From VGRW01 sp031396695 (GTDB lineage Bacteria; Myxococcota_A; UBA9160; SZUA-336), in the NCBI GenBank assembly GCA_031396695.1, contig JANNLG010000069.1, positions 23,512 through 87,511 on the forward strand: 64,000 bases of DNA, written 5' to 3'. This document shows positions 49,619-58,401 of this stretch, one piece after another. Position 1 is the stretch's first letter, and every line of letters starts with the position of its first letter. The notes beneath the pieces are model-generated. The model was not told the origin of the DNA. It did no database searches and saw only the letters and a program-made list of their open reading frames with translations. The translations under genes were made by a program, and so were the position numbers.

Positions 49619-51496
49619 CTACTCCTCGAAGTCGTCGATCGGGCCGAGCAGCTCGACGAGTGCCGCGGAGAGCGCCGTGGTCGAGAACGGTTTGCGCAGC
49701 AACCGCACCTCGTTCGCGAGCACGCCGCGCAGCAGCACCGCGTCGTCGGTGTAGCCCGTCATGAAGATCACGGCCGCTTCGGGGTGGATCTTCACCAACC
49801 CTTCCGCGAGCTCGCGGCCGTTGCCGCGCGGCATGACCACGTCGGTCAGCAACACGTCGATCGGACCCGCATGTCCCCCGGCCAGCTCGAGCGCGCCGAT
49901 GCTGTCGGCGGCCTCGAGCACGGTGTGGCGCTGCGCGGCCAGCGTGCGCCGCAGCAGTCGTCGCAGCGCGGGATCGTCCTCCACCAACAGCAGCGTTCCC
50001 GCGCGCGATCGCAGAGCCGTCAGCTCCGTGGTCGGCGCGGCGACGTCGCGCTCCAGCTTCAAGCGCGGCAGATAGATGCAGAACGACGTGCCGCAGCCGA
50101 GCTCGCTCTCCAGGCTGACCAGGCCGCCACTCTGGGCGACGGTTCCGAACACGCTCGAGAGTCCGAGCCCGGTTCCGCGGCCGGGCAGCTTGGTCGTGAA
50201 GAAGGGCTCGAACACCCGTTGCTGCAGCTCCTGCCCCATGCCCGCGCCCGTGTCTGAAACGCAGAGCGTCACCCACTCGCCGGGGGGAATCGCGCTGGTT
50301 CCGACCAGCGTCGTCTCCGCCACGGCCAGGTTCGCAGTCTCGATCGTGAGCGTTCCGCCGCGAGGCATCGCGTCGCGCGCGTTGGTGGCCAGGTTCAGCA
50401 CGACCTGTTCCAGCTGCGTGCGATCGGCCTCGACCTGCCCGAGATCTTCCGCGAGCCGAAGTCGGAGCTCGACGTCCTCGCCGACGAGCGGGCGCAACAT
50501 CTCGAGCGTCTGGCGCACGACGTCGTCGAGCCGGAGCGGCTCCGGCTTCATCATCTGGCGGCGGCCGACGGCGAGCAGCTGTCGGACCAGCCGAGCCGCG
50601 CTGCCGCCGGCGGTCTTGATTTCCTCGAGCTCGCGCCGGTGACTCGCCGCGGCCGGGCTCGTGAGCAAGAGCTCCGCATAGCCGGTGATCACCGCGAGCA
50701 GATTGTTGAAGTCATGCGCGATGCCGCCCGCGAGCCGACCGATCGCCTCCATCTTCTCGACCTGGCGCAGCTGCGTTTCCGCCGCGACCAGCTCGCGGGT
50801 CCGCTGCTCGACGATGCGCTCGAGGTTCGCGTTCACCTGCGCCAGGTGGCGATGCGCGTGACGCCACTGCGTCATGATGTAGTGCACGACACCGGCCAGT
50901 CCGAGCGTCGCGGCCACGCTCGCGGCGGTGGCCCCGATCAAGTGCGGCAGCTCGATCTGCCCGGCGGTGATCGGGGTCGCCGACATCATCGGCGCGTACG
51001 GAGCTGCGCCGACACCCACCGCAACCGCGCTCGCGACCACCAGGCTCAAGCCGAAGCCGATTCCGACCAGCGCCAGAACCCGCGGCAGGAGCAGGAGCTG
51101 GAAGACGACACCGACGAGGATCGCGATCCAGGCGGGACTCGTGACCGGGCCGAGTCCGTACGCGATCCCGGCCGCGCCGATCCACCACGAGAGCGTGCCG
51201 ACGAACGCGTACGCGCTGTGTGCGCCCGAGCGTCGTCGCTCGAGCCAGCCGAACACCAGGTACGCGATCCAGAACGCCACGATCGCGGCGATTCCGTCGC
51301 GCATGATCGCGAGCCACACGCGCGAGAAGTAGGGCTCGATCTCCGGGTGGCCGATCAGGTACGCCGAACGCAGCCCGTAGCCGACGTAGAACGGCAGCGT
51401 CAGCCCGATCATCAGCCGACAGCGCTCGATGACGCTCCACTCGAGAGGATTTCCGACGCCCTGTGAAGGGCGCTGTTCGCTGGACCGGGGGGGCAC
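49619..51496 (-). CDS. Hybrid sensor histidine kinase with C-terminal receiver
   Basis: 625 residues from GTG 51496. About six transmembrane segments occupy residues 28-205. A coiled stretch (QVNANLERIVEQRTRELVAAETQLRQVEKMEAIG) leads to the dimerisation domain with His261 in GGIAHDFNN. The ATPase domain has the N box (NLATNARDAM, near 372), G1 (DTGAGM, 415-420) and GTGLGLS (441-447). The receiver domain (about 501-620) has phospho-acceptor Asp552 (TDVVMP), acidic pair Glu506/Asp507 and Lys602. Members of this group usually pass phosphate onward, but no separate response regulator is seen nearby. First gene of the benzoate operon. Confidence 0.9.
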   Translation of the reverse strand: MPPRSSEQRPSQGVGNPLEWSVIERCRLMIGLTLPFYVGYGLRSAYLIGHPEIEPYFSRVWLAIMRDGIAAIVAFWIAYLVFGWLERRRSGAHSAYAFVGTLSWWIGAAGIAYGLGPVTSPAWIAILVGVVFQLLLLPRVLALVGIGFGLSLVVASAVAVGVGAAPYAPMMSATPITAGQIELPHLIGATAASVAATLGLAGVVHYIMTQWRHAHRHLAQVNANLERIVEQRTRELVAAETQLRQVEKMEAIGRLAGGIAHDFNNLLAVITGYAELLLTSPAAASHRRELEEIKTAGGSAARLVRQLLAVGRRQMMKPEPLRLDDVVRQTLEMLRPLVGEDVELRLRLAEDLGQVEADRTQLEQVVLNLATNARDAMPRGGTLTIETANLAVAETTLVGTSAIPPGEWVTLCVSDTGAGMGQELQQRVFEPFFTTKLPGRGTGLGLSSVFGTVAQSGGLVSLESELGCGTSFCIYLPRLKLERDVAAPTTELTALRSRAGTLLLVEDDPALRRLLRRTLAAQRHTVLEAADSIGALELAGGHAGPIDVLLTDVVMPRGNGRELAEGLVKIHPEAAVIFMTGYTDDAVLLRGVLANEVRLLRKPFSTTALSAALVELLGPIDDFEE

Positions 51497-51622
51497 GGCA
51501 CGGCTCCTGATCCGCAGCCTGCGACTCGAGCAGGGGAGCTGTCAATCTCGGAAGTGAGCGTCGATTTTCGCGGGCGCCCAGAGACAATTCGCGACGCTTG
51601 GCGCAGACTTCGCGCGTTGGCG

Positions 51623-52153
51623 ATGAACAATCGGGTTACAACGTTGTGTGTCGTCGTCGCCGCGCTCGCGTTGTGCGGGGCGGCGCAGGATCCGGGCGTG
51701 CACGTTCGCGTGAACCTCGAGCGCTTCGAGCTGGTGGCGGTCGATGCGCGCCGGCCGGACGATGCGCTCGTGTTGCCGATCGCGACCGGTTCGCCCGCGC
51801 ACCCGAGCCCGCCCGGTCGCTACCGGCCGCGCGAGGTCGTGCGCAACCCGGGTTGGAAGCCCGGCGTGAAGGCGCGCGCGTGGGGCGCACAGCCCGTGGA
51901 TCCCTCCGCGGATGGCCCGATGGGCGTCGCAAAAATTCCACTCACCGCGGACGGCTTCGCGCTGCACGGAGGGGCCAATCCGCTCCTGGTCGGAAAGCCG
52001 GTCTCGCTGGGCTGCGTGCGCCTGTCGGACCCCGACATGCTCGCGCTGCTGGCATGGCTCGAGCGCGCGGGCGCGCTGGCTCCCGAGCGGCCGCACGCAA
52101 ATGGCGAGATCCACCAGGCCTGGCGTCGCCCAGTTGCGTTCGAAGTGCGCTGA
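51623..52153 (+). CDS. L,D-transpeptidase (YkuD) family protein
   Basis: 176 residues. A signal peptide or anchor (NNRVTTLCVVVAALALCGAA) is followed by a YkuD-type domain with the catalytic HGG...SLGCVRLSD motif (His about residue 113, Cys about residue 132). This would cross-link peptidoglycan 3-3 or attach proteins to it. The domain is short and lacks an obvious LysM or wall-binding region. ATG 51623 is used; the frame is open to 51554, but the signal peptide starts here. Divergent from the histidine kinase, it ends 122 bases before the PEP-CTERM gene. Confidence 0.82.
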   Translation: MNNRVTTLCVVVAALALCGAAQDPGVHVRVNLERFELVAVDARRPDDALVLPIATGSPAHPSPPGRYRPREVVRNPGWKPGVKARAWGAQPVDPSADGPMGVAKIPLTADGFALHGGANPLLVGKPVSLGCVRLSDPDMLALLAWLERAGALAPERPHANGEIHQAWRRPVAFEVR

Positions 52154-52175
52154 AGTGTAAGAAGGACGCGGGGTT

Positions 52176-52189
52176 GGCCGAGTTCGGCC
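52176..52189. repeat. Short palindrome in the gap before the PEP-CTERM gene
   Basis: GGCCGA and TCGGCC arms separated by GT. Too short a loop for a hairpin, so if functional it would be a DNA site. A chance palindrome in GC-rich DNA is quite possible. Confidence 0.2.
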
Positions 52190-52275
52190 GCGCCACGAAA
52201 GCGCTCGCCCTCGCCACTGAGGTCTGTGGCGGTTCGGCCCCTGCGGCGCTTGGACTTCAGCGAAGGGAACTTGGC

Positions 52276-52953
52276 ATGAACTCGAGATTGGCGTGGATCG
52301 GGGCGGGTGTGGCGCTCGGTTGGCTGCTCGTTGCGGGCAACGCTGGTGCCTATCCGATCGTGTTCAACGGGACGGGTGGCTTCGGGATTTCGGCGGCTTC
52401 GGCCGACGGCGCAGAGGCGGACGGGGTGCAGATCGTCGAAGTGGCCGCGAACGAAATCGTGCCCGCGGCGGCCATGAACCTCACGATTCCCGCGCCGGAC
52501 GTGCTCTCCGCCACGCTGGTCGGCAGCCCCTCGGTGTCGAATCCGAACCGGGTTACCTCGGAGTGGAGCGTGACCAACGCCGGGCAGGGCGTGCTCTCCG
52601 ACGCCTGGCTCGTGTTCTTCACGTCCACCGACTACGCCGATTCCTCGGTCGGCTTCGAGATCGACGGCGACGACGGCTGGATCGTGCTCTCGGTGTACGT
52701 GCCGAGCGGCTCGGGGGGGTCGTACTACTTCTACCCCGCACGCTCCTTGGGCGATCTCGATCCGTCGGCCAACATCGACTTCCTGATGCGCCACCTGGTC
52801 GGCGTGCCGCTGGTCGAGGCCGGCGACGAGCTGCTCCTGCCACAGTACAGTGTCGGCGCGCTGCAGGGACTTCCCTTGCCCGAGCCGAATGCGCTCGTGC
52901 TCACGGGCTTCGGACTGGCTGTGGCCGCGATCCTGCGGCGAAGAAGCGACTGA
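52276..52953 (+). CDS. PEP-CTERM sorting-domain protein
   Basis: 225 residues. Signal peptide (RLAWIGAGVALGWLLVAGNAGA) then a beta-rich, glycine/serine/aspartate-rich domain. It ends in the PEP-CTERM tripartite tail: the PLPEPNALVL motif (Pro-Glu-Pro), one transmembrane helix, and a C-terminal Arg cluster (RRRSD). Such proteins are cut and anchored by exosortase, and co-occur with exopolysaccharide loci. No exosortase gene is in this window. GAAGGG lies 7 bases before ATG 52276. It precedes the TPR-barrel gene by 2 bases, so they are probably one operon. Confidence 0.85.
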   Translation: MNSRLAWIGAGVALGWLLVAGNAGAYPIVFNGTGGFGISAASADGAEADGVQIVEVAANEIVPAAAMNLTIPAPDVLSATLVGSPSVSNPNRVTSEWSVTNAGQGVLSDAWLVFFTSTDYADSSVGFEIDGDDGWIVLSVYVPSGSGGSYYFYPARSLGDLDPSANIDFLMRHLVGVPLVEAGDELLLPQYSVGALQGLPLPEPNALVLTGFGLAVAAILRRRSD

Positions 52954-52955
52954 TC

Positions 52956-54524
52956 GTGCGCCGCTGGCTCGCGCTCGCGCTGCTGATCGTGTGTCCGCTC
53001 GCCGCCCGCGCGTCGGACGAGAGCGACGTCTTGCGCGCGCGCGGCGCGTTGCTGGCCAACGAGGGAAACTGCGCCGAAGCGATCCCGCTCTTCCAGCGCG
53101 CGATCGCGGCGGATCCGCGCGAAGCGCGCGCGGGCCTGTTGCTCGGCCGCTGCCGGATCGCGGCCAAGGACTACGCGGCTGCGGAGACCACGCTCGCGGA
53201 AGCGGTGCGCCGCGATCCCGCGCTCGCCGAGGCGCAGCTGGAGCTCGCCGTCGCCCGTTACCACCAGGAGAACTTCGCGGGTGCGCGCAGCGCACTCGAT
53301 GCGTCGGCCTCCACGATGAGCGGCGACGCTCGCTTCCAGCTCTACCACGGGCTCCTGCTGCTGCGCGAGGGCAAGCGCAGCGAGGGCATCGCCGCGCTCG
53401 AGCGCGCGCGCGAGATCGATCCCGAGATGGTCGAGCCGACCGCGTCGTACATTGCGGGCCTCGCGCTCCGGAACGAGGGAGAGCGCTCGCAGTCGCGCCA
53501 GGCGATGGAGCGCGTGATCGCGACCAACCCGAGCGGTCCCTGGGGCAGGGCGGCGCGTTCGCGGCTGGACCAGTGGTCGCTGTCGCGCGACCGCGAATAC
53601 TGGGCCTCGGCCACGCTCGGCTACGAGTCCGACAGCAACGTCCTGCTGCGCGGCCAGGGCGTCGATGTACCGAGTGACATCGCCGACGAAGCCGACTGGC
53701 GGGCGATCTGGAACGTGAACGGCGGCTACGAGTTCCTGCGCACGAAGGACTGGGGCGCGGGCGCGGCGTTGAATTACACCGGAACGGCTCAACACAAGCT
53801 TTCCGACTTCGACTACGACTACGTGGTCGGCACCCTCTGGGTCGACCGGCGCCTGGTCGAGAACCTGTCCGCGCACCTTCAGGGCGACACCGGCTACGGC
53901 TGGGTCGACGGGGACTCGTGGGTGGCCGAGTCCGCGGTGACTCCCGCGCTCACCTACAGCTGGGGTCCGAACAGCTACTCGCGGGCGTTCGGTCGCTTCT
54001 ACTACAGCGACTACAAATTCCTCGAGGACGACTCGACCGCCTTCATCCCGCCGCCCGGCTACGACGTCCGCGAGGAACGCGACCGCGACGGCCACGGCAT
54101 GTGGATGGGGCTCGAGCAGGGCGTGCCGCTGCTCGCGATCGACACGCAGCTGACCGCGGTCGCGGCCTACCAGGCCTACGACGCCGAGGGTAGCGAGTAC
54201 ACGTACCGCGGTGTCGGTGGCTGGGTCACCACCGAGACGCTGCTGCCTTGGGAGCTCACGCTTCGGCTGCTCGGCGGCTTCGCGTATCGCGGCTACCTGA
54301 ACAAAACCTCGTTCGAGACCGAGTCGCCCGTCGGTCCGCCGCCGACCAGCGACAAGCGTCGCGATCAGATCTCGGACGCCGAGGTCGCGATCGAGCGGCC
54401 GATCTACTGGGACTGGCTGATCGGCTCCGCGCGCTGGCACTACACCCACGCGGACTCGACGGTGGAAGTGTTCGACTACGACCGGATCATCTACGGCGTC
54501 TATTTCACGGTCGAGCTCCCCTAG
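52956..54524 (+). CDS. TPR-repeat outer-membrane beta-barrel protein (Slam/DUF560-like architecture)
   Basis: 522 residues from GTG 52956. Signal peptide (RRWLALALLIVCPLAARA). Residues about 22-195 hold four to five TPR-like units (AEAIPLFQRAIAADPREARAGLLLGRC, YAAAETTLAEAVRRDPALAEAQLELAVARY and others). Residues about 205-522 are a beta-barrel: alternating aromatic/hydrophobic strands beginning WASATLGYESDSNVLLRG, many Tyr/Trp turns, and a terminal strand YGVYFTVELP. Helical N-terminus plus a 300-residue barrel matches surface lipoprotein assembly modulator (Slam, type XI secretion) proteins. The YESDSNV motif fits that family. Cargo and role are unknown. Genes for a PEP-CTERM and a FecR protein flank it. 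Confidence 0.8.
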   Translation: MRRWLALALLIVCPLAARASDESDVLRARGALLANEGNCAEAIPLFQRAIAADPREARAGLLLGRCRIAAKDYAAAETTLAEAVRRDPALAEAQLELAVARYHQENFAGARSALDASASTMSGDARFQLYHGLLLLREGKRSEGIAALERAREIDPEMVEPTASYIAGLALRNEGERSQSRQAMERVIATNPSGPWGRAARSRLDQWSLSRDREYWASATLGYESDSNVLLRGQGVDVPSDIADEADWRAIWNVNGGYEFLRTKDWGAGAALNYTGTAQHKLSDFDYDYVVGTLWVDRRLVENLSAHLQGDTGYGWVDGDSWVAESAVTPALTYSWGPNSYSRAFGRFYYSDYKFLEDDSTAFIPPPGYDVREERDRDGHGMWMGLEQGVPLLAIDTQLTAVAAYQAYDAEGSEYTYRGVGGWVTTETLLPWELTLRLLGGFAYRGYLNKTSFETESPVGPPPTSDKRRDQISDAEVAIERPIYWDWLIGSARWHYTHADSTVEVFDYDRIIYGVYFTVELP

Positions 54525-54544
54525 AGCTCGGGAGAGGAAGACAA

Positions 54545-55348
54545 ATGTCGAAGCGAAGCTTGATTCGATTCGTCGCGATCGCGATCGTGGCGCTGGCCGC
54601 GGACGCACGCGCCGACGCACCCGCCGCACGCGTGATCGCGCTGCAGGGCAATGCCACGGCGGGCGCGGGAAGCCTGGCCGTCGGCGATTCGATCCCATCC
54701 GGGTCGGTGGTGCGCACCGACGCCGACTCGCGCATCGGCATCCTGGCCAGCCAGATCTACGTGCAGCTCGATCCGCAGTCGGCGCTCGCGCTCGAGCGCG
54801 ACGCGTCGGGCGCGATGCGCATGGAGCTCGAGGCGGGCCGCGCGCGCGTCGTCGACACGCGCACGAATCCGACGCCGACCGATCTCTCGGTCGTCGACAC
54901 GACGGCCACGATCGCCGGCGGCGATTCCGAGTTCTACATCCTGAAGGAGAAGGCCGGCCGCTACGCGATGTTCTGTGAGTGGACCGGCCCGCTCGCCGTG
55001 GCTCGTGATCCGAAGGCCCTGACGATCGGACCCAACCAGTGCGCGCTCGCGAAGCCGCACGAGCCGCTCTACAGCGCGAACGGCCATGACCACCAGATCC
55101 CGCTGCTGCCGCTGCCGGCCGACGCCGCGTTCAACGATGCGGCCTCGAACCATTTCGACACCACGGACGTCGCCGCCGGTCCGCCGGGCCTGGGCTTCGG
55201 CGAGCCGCTGTTCTCGCCGGACATGCAGCGCGATCCGTGCGACGTGCCGGGCTCCGGCTGCGCGCTCGGGCCGGGCGGGCCGATCATCATCGAGCCGCCG
55301 CCCGACACCGGCGGGTGTGCGCCCGGCGTCGCCTGCGGACCGAACTAG
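54545..55348 (+). CDS. FecR-domain secreted protein
   Basis: 267 residues. A signal peptide leads into a FecR-like domain (residues about 28-135): ARVIALQGNATAGAGSLAVGDSIPSGSVVRTDADSRIGILASQIYVQLDPQSALALERD. Unlike siderophore-receptor FecR it lacks a membrane anti-sigma segment. The tail is rich in Pro, Gly, Asp and Cys (residues 185-267), with PGLGFGEPLFSPDMQRD then CDVPGSGCALGPGGPIIIEPPPD and two more Cys. A GAGAGG sequence precedes the ATG. Probably periplasmic or surface-exposed and co-expressed with the TPR-barrel protein. No sigma factor gene lies nearby. Confidence 0.82.
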   Translation: MSKRSLIRFVAIAIVALAADARADAPAARVIALQGNATAGAGSLAVGDSIPSGSVVRTDADSRIGILASQIYVQLDPQSALALERDASGAMRMELEAGRARVVDTRTNPTPTDLSVVDTTATIAGGDSEFYILKEKAGRYAMFCEWTGPLAVARDPKALTIGPNQCALAKPHEPLYSANGHDHQIPLLPLPADAAFNDAASNHFDTTDVAAGPPGLGFGEPLFSPDMQRDPCDVPGSGCALGPGGPIIIEPPPDTGGCAPGVACGPN

Positions 55349-55405
55349 CGCGCCGCGGAGGGCTCGCTAGAAAACGCGGCTCGCATGGACTAACACCACG
55401 GGTCG

Positions 55406-56320
55406 ATGTCCTCGGTCCTCCGCCAGCTCGCGCTCCTAGCGGCCCTCGGAATCTGCGCGGTCGACGCCGCGGCGCAGGACCTGGAGCCCCGCACCTACTC
55501 CAACACACCCGTCGGCCTGAACTTCGCGATCGCCGGCTACGCCTACTCGAGCGGCGAGGTGACGGCCGATTCGTCGGTGCCGCTCGAGGACGGGCGTGTG
55601 CGGATCAACAGCGCGCTGCTCGCCTACGCGCGCACGCTCGACGTGCTCGGAAGCTCGGGAAAGATCGACGTGATCGTTCCGTACGCGTGGGAATCGGGGT
55701 CGGCTACGTTCGCAGGCCAATCCGCGAGCCGCAGCGTGCGCGGACTGGGCGACCCGCGGATGCGCTTCTCGGTGAACTTTTACGGCGCGCCGGCGCACTC
55801 GCTCGAGGACTATGCGAGCTATCGCCAGGACCTGATCGTCGGCGCGAGTCTGCAGGTGCTCGCACCGCTCGGGCAGTACGAGCAGGACAAGCTGCTCAAC
55901 GTCGGCAACAACCGCTGGGCGTTCAAGCCCGAGATCGGCATCTCGAAGAGCTGGGACCCGTTGATCGTCGAGTTCTCGATCGCGGGTGCGTTCTACACCG
56001 ACAACCACGACTTCCTGGACGGAAACGTGCGCGAGCAAGATCCGGTCTACTCGGCGCAGCTTCACACGATCTACGCGTTCCGGAGCGGCATCTGGGGCGC
56101 GCTCGACTTCACCTACTACCGAGGCGGAAAGACGACCATCGACGGCGTGACGAACGACGACATGCAGAGCAATACGCGCGTCGGCGCTACGATCGCGATC
56201 CCGGTGAACCGCTACAACTCGATCAAGCTGTACGGCAGCAAGGGTACTTCGGTCCGTTTCGGCGGACGCTACGACACGATCGGCGCGGCCTGGCAGGTGC
56301 GCTGGGGCGGCGGCCTCTAA
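55406..56320 (+). CDS. Phenol-degradation-type outer-membrane protein (MetA-like)
   Basis: 304 residues. Signal peptide (VLRQLALLAALGICAVDAAA) then QDLEPRTYSNTPVGLNFAIAGYAYSSGEV, the signature N-terminus of the Phenol_MetA_deg family (PF13557). The rest is amphipathic beta-strands, ending in an outer-membrane-like terminal segment (WQVRWGGGL). Such barrels are thought to pass hydrophobic or aromatic compounds. Its distance of about 4 kb from the benzoate operon makes a link possible but unproven. It follows the FecR gene by 57 bases. Confidence 0.85.
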   Translation: MSSVLRQLALLAALGICAVDAAAQDLEPRTYSNTPVGLNFAIAGYAYSSGEVTADSSVPLEDGRVRINSALLAYARTLDVLGSSGKIDVIVPYAWESGSATFAGQSASRSVRGLGDPRMRFSVNFYGAPAHSLEDYASYRQDLIVGASLQVLAPLGQYEQDKLLNVGNNRWAFKPEIGISKSWDPLIVEFSIAGAFYTDNHDFLDGNVREQDPVYSAQLHTIYAFRSGIWGALDFTYYRGGKTTIDGVTNDDMQSNTRVGATIAIPVNRYNSIKLYGSKGTSVRFGGRYDTIGAAWQVRWGGGL

Positions 56321-56386
56321 GTCAGACACGCGCGTCGCCCGCGCGACGGCGCGCACACTCGGGCATGCTACGAGCGGAGGCCGCGT

Positions 56387-57658
56387 ATGGACGTGCTCGA
56401 AAGCGGCGTCGATCCGCTCGGGGTTGCCTTGCGGTTCGGCGCGGCGCTCGCGCTCGGCGTGTTGTTGGGCCTGGAGCGCGAGCGCAAGAAGTCCGAGCAC
56501 GGGTTCGCGGGCGTGCGCACGTTCGGGCTGCTCGCGCTCGCCGGCGGGGTCGCCGCGTACTTCGACGTTGCGCTCGATCACAGGTCGCTCGCGCTCGGCG
56601 TGTTCGCTGCGGCCGCCGCGCTGATCGTCGTCTCGTACGCCGTCACCGCGCGACACGGCGAGTTCGGCATCACGACCGAGCTGTCGGCGCTGCTCGCTTT
56701 CCTGCTCGGCTTCCTGTGCGTGTCCGGCCACGTGATGATCGCGACCGGGCTCGCGGTCGCGAGCGGCGCCGTGCTCGCGCTGAAGGAGTGGCTGCACCGG
56801 CTCGCGGCAAAGATCGAATCCGCCGACGTCGAGGCCACGCTCAAGTTCGCGATCGTCATCGCGATCATCCTGCCGCTCGTTCCCGATCAGGACTTCGGCC
56901 CGGCGCCGCTCGACGTGATCAACCCCTACACGATCTGGCTGATGGTCGTGCTGATCTCGGGACTCAACTTCGCGAGCTATCTGCTGGTGAAGGTCGTCGG
57001 CGCGGAGCACGGGATCGGCCTCACCGGCCTGCTCGGCGGGCTCGTGTCGAGCACCGCGGTCACGCTCGGCTTCTCGCAGCGCAGCCGCCGGGAGCCGGCG
57101 CAAGCCGTCCCGCTCGCGCTCGGCATTCTGATCGCGTGGACCGTCATGTTCGTGCGCGTGGTGCTGCTGGTCGCGGCGGTCTCCCCGGGTCTCGCGCCGC
57201 GGATCGGCATCGCGATGGCCGCGTTCGGCGTTCCGAGCCTGATCCTCTGCGGCCTGCTCTGGCGCCGCCAGCGCTCGACGGAGACGGCTTCGGTGACCGC
57301 CGGCGAGAACCCGTTCGAGCTCGGCGAAGCGATTCGCTTCGGTCTGCTGTTCGGGGTCATCACCTTCGTGGCGAAGGCCGCGCAGGTGTATCTCGGCGAC
57401 GCGGGACTGTATCTCGCGGGCGCGATCGCCGGACTCACCGACGTCGACGCGATCGCACTCTCGATGGCTCAGCTCGCGCACGCCGACTTCGACAGCGCGG
57501 GCGTCGCCGCCCGGGCGATCGTGATCGCCGTGGCGTCCAACACGCTGTTCAAGGCCGGCATGGTGGCGTTCCTCGGGGCGCCGGGCCTGCGTAACGTGAT
57601 CGTGCCAGCGGCGGGCGTGATCGCCGCGCTGGCGGCCGTCACGAACTGGCTGCTCTAG
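56387..57658 (+). CDS. MgtC/SapB-DUF4010 membrane protein
   Basis: 423 residues with about 11 membrane segments. The N-terminus (ALALGVLLGLERERKKSEHGFAGVRTFGLLALAGGVAAYF) is the MgtC/SapB motif (LGxERE...RTF). The DUF4010 C-terminal half follows, with ASYLLVKVVGAEHGIGLTGLLGGLVSSTAVTLGFSQRSR and YLAGAIAGLTDVDAIALSMAQLA. Family function is poorly known (magnesium or other transport has been suggested for MgtC). Convergent with the FKBP gene. Confidence 0.88.
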   Translation: MDVLESGVDPLGVALRFGAALALGVLLGLERERKKSEHGFAGVRTFGLLALAGGVAAYFDVALDHRSLALGVFAAAAALIVVSYAVTARHGEFGITTELSALLAFLLGFLCVSGHVMIATGLAVASGAVLALKEWLHRLAAKIESADVEATLKFAIVIAIILPLVPDQDFGPAPLDVINPYTIWLMVVLISGLNFASYLLVKVVGAEHGIGLTGLLGGLVSSTAVTLGFSQRSRREPAQAVPLALGILIAWTVMFVRVVLLVAAVSPGLAPRIGIAMAAFGVPSLILCGLLWRRQRSTETASVTAGENPFELGEAIRFGLLFGVITFVAKAAQVYLGDAGLYLAGAIAGLTDVDAIALSMAQLAHADFDSAGVAARAIVIAVASNTLFKAGMVAFLGAPGLRNVIVPAAGVIAALAAVTNWLL

Positions 57659-57665
57659 CGGCGAG

Positions 57666-58388
57666 CTAGCGGCGCGGAGGTGCCGCGATCGAGACCAGCT
57701 CGACGTCGAAGATCAGCGTGGCGTACGGCGGGATCTTCGACCGCGCGCCCGCCGCTCCGTAGGCGAGCTCGGGCGGGATGTAGAGCTTCCAGTGTGAGCC
57801 CGTCGGCATGCGCAGCAGGGCCTCTTCGAAGCCGTCGATCACGCTCGTGACGGCGAAGTTGCGCGGCCGGCCGAGCGATGCGGTGTCGTCGAAGACCGTG
57901 CCGGCGAGGAGCGTCGCGCGGTAGTTGCAGTCGACGAAGTCCTCGATGGTCGGCACGGGTCCCGTGCCCGCGTGCAGCACCTCGTACTGGAGCCCGCTCG
58001 GCAGCTCGACCACGCCCGGGCGCGCGCGATTGCTCGCGAGGAACGCGCGGCCCTCGGCTTGGGACTGCTCCGCGCGCTCGGCTCGCAGCGTCGCTCGGCG
58101 CTCGTTCTGCTGCGCCACGCCCTGCGCGAGCGCCGCGCCGATCTCCTCCTTCGAGAGCGTTGCGCGGCCCGTGAGTCCGTCCTCTACACCGCGCAGCACC
58201 AGGGCGGAATCGACCTCGTGCCCGCTGGCGCGCAGATCGTCGCCGAGCTTCGCGCCCAGTGCGTAGCTGAAGCGCTCCTCCGGCGTGCGGAGCTGCGACG
58301 GATCGGGCGTTGCAGTCCCACATCCATAGCCGAGGACTGCAACGCCCGCCGCCGCGAGTACGCCGTACCGAAAGCGAAGACGAAGCAT
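57666..58388 (-). CDS. FKBP-type peptidyl-prolyl cis-trans isomerase lipoprotein
   Basis: 240 residues. Lipoprotein signal with LGYGC (Cys23). An N-terminal helical dimerisation domain (FKBP_N, residues 35-110) precedes the FKBP domain (about 125-235). Readable motifs are LPSGLQYEVLHAGTG, YRATLLAGTVFDDTASLGRP, VTSVIDGFEEALLRMPTGSHWKLYIPPELAYGA and LIFDVELVSI. Two substitutions are seen in the FKBP core: DCNYRATL replaces V-x-V-x-Y-x-G, and ITGF-like residues read VIDGFEEAL. A periplasmic foldase of the Mip/FkpA type is likely. Confidence 0.93.
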   Translation of the reverse strand: MLRLRFRYGVLAAAGVAVLGYGCGTATPDPSQLRTPEERFSYALGAKLGDDLRASGHEVDSALVLRGVEDGLTGRATLSKEEIGAALAQGVAQQNERRATLRAERAEQSQAEGRAFLASNRARPGVVELPSGLQYEVLHAGTGPVPTIEDFVDCNYRATLLAGTVFDDTASLGRPRNFAVTSVIDGFEEALLRMPTGSHWKLYIPPELAYGAAGARSKIPPYATLIFDVELVSIAAPPRR

Positions 58389-58401
58389 CGTCCTCGCTAA
58401 T

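Noticed and set aside
52154..52275. Sigma-54 promoter (TGGC...TTGC) for the PEP-CTERM gene
   Set aside because: The best GG...GC pairs are spaced 7, 12 or 13 bases apart instead of 10.
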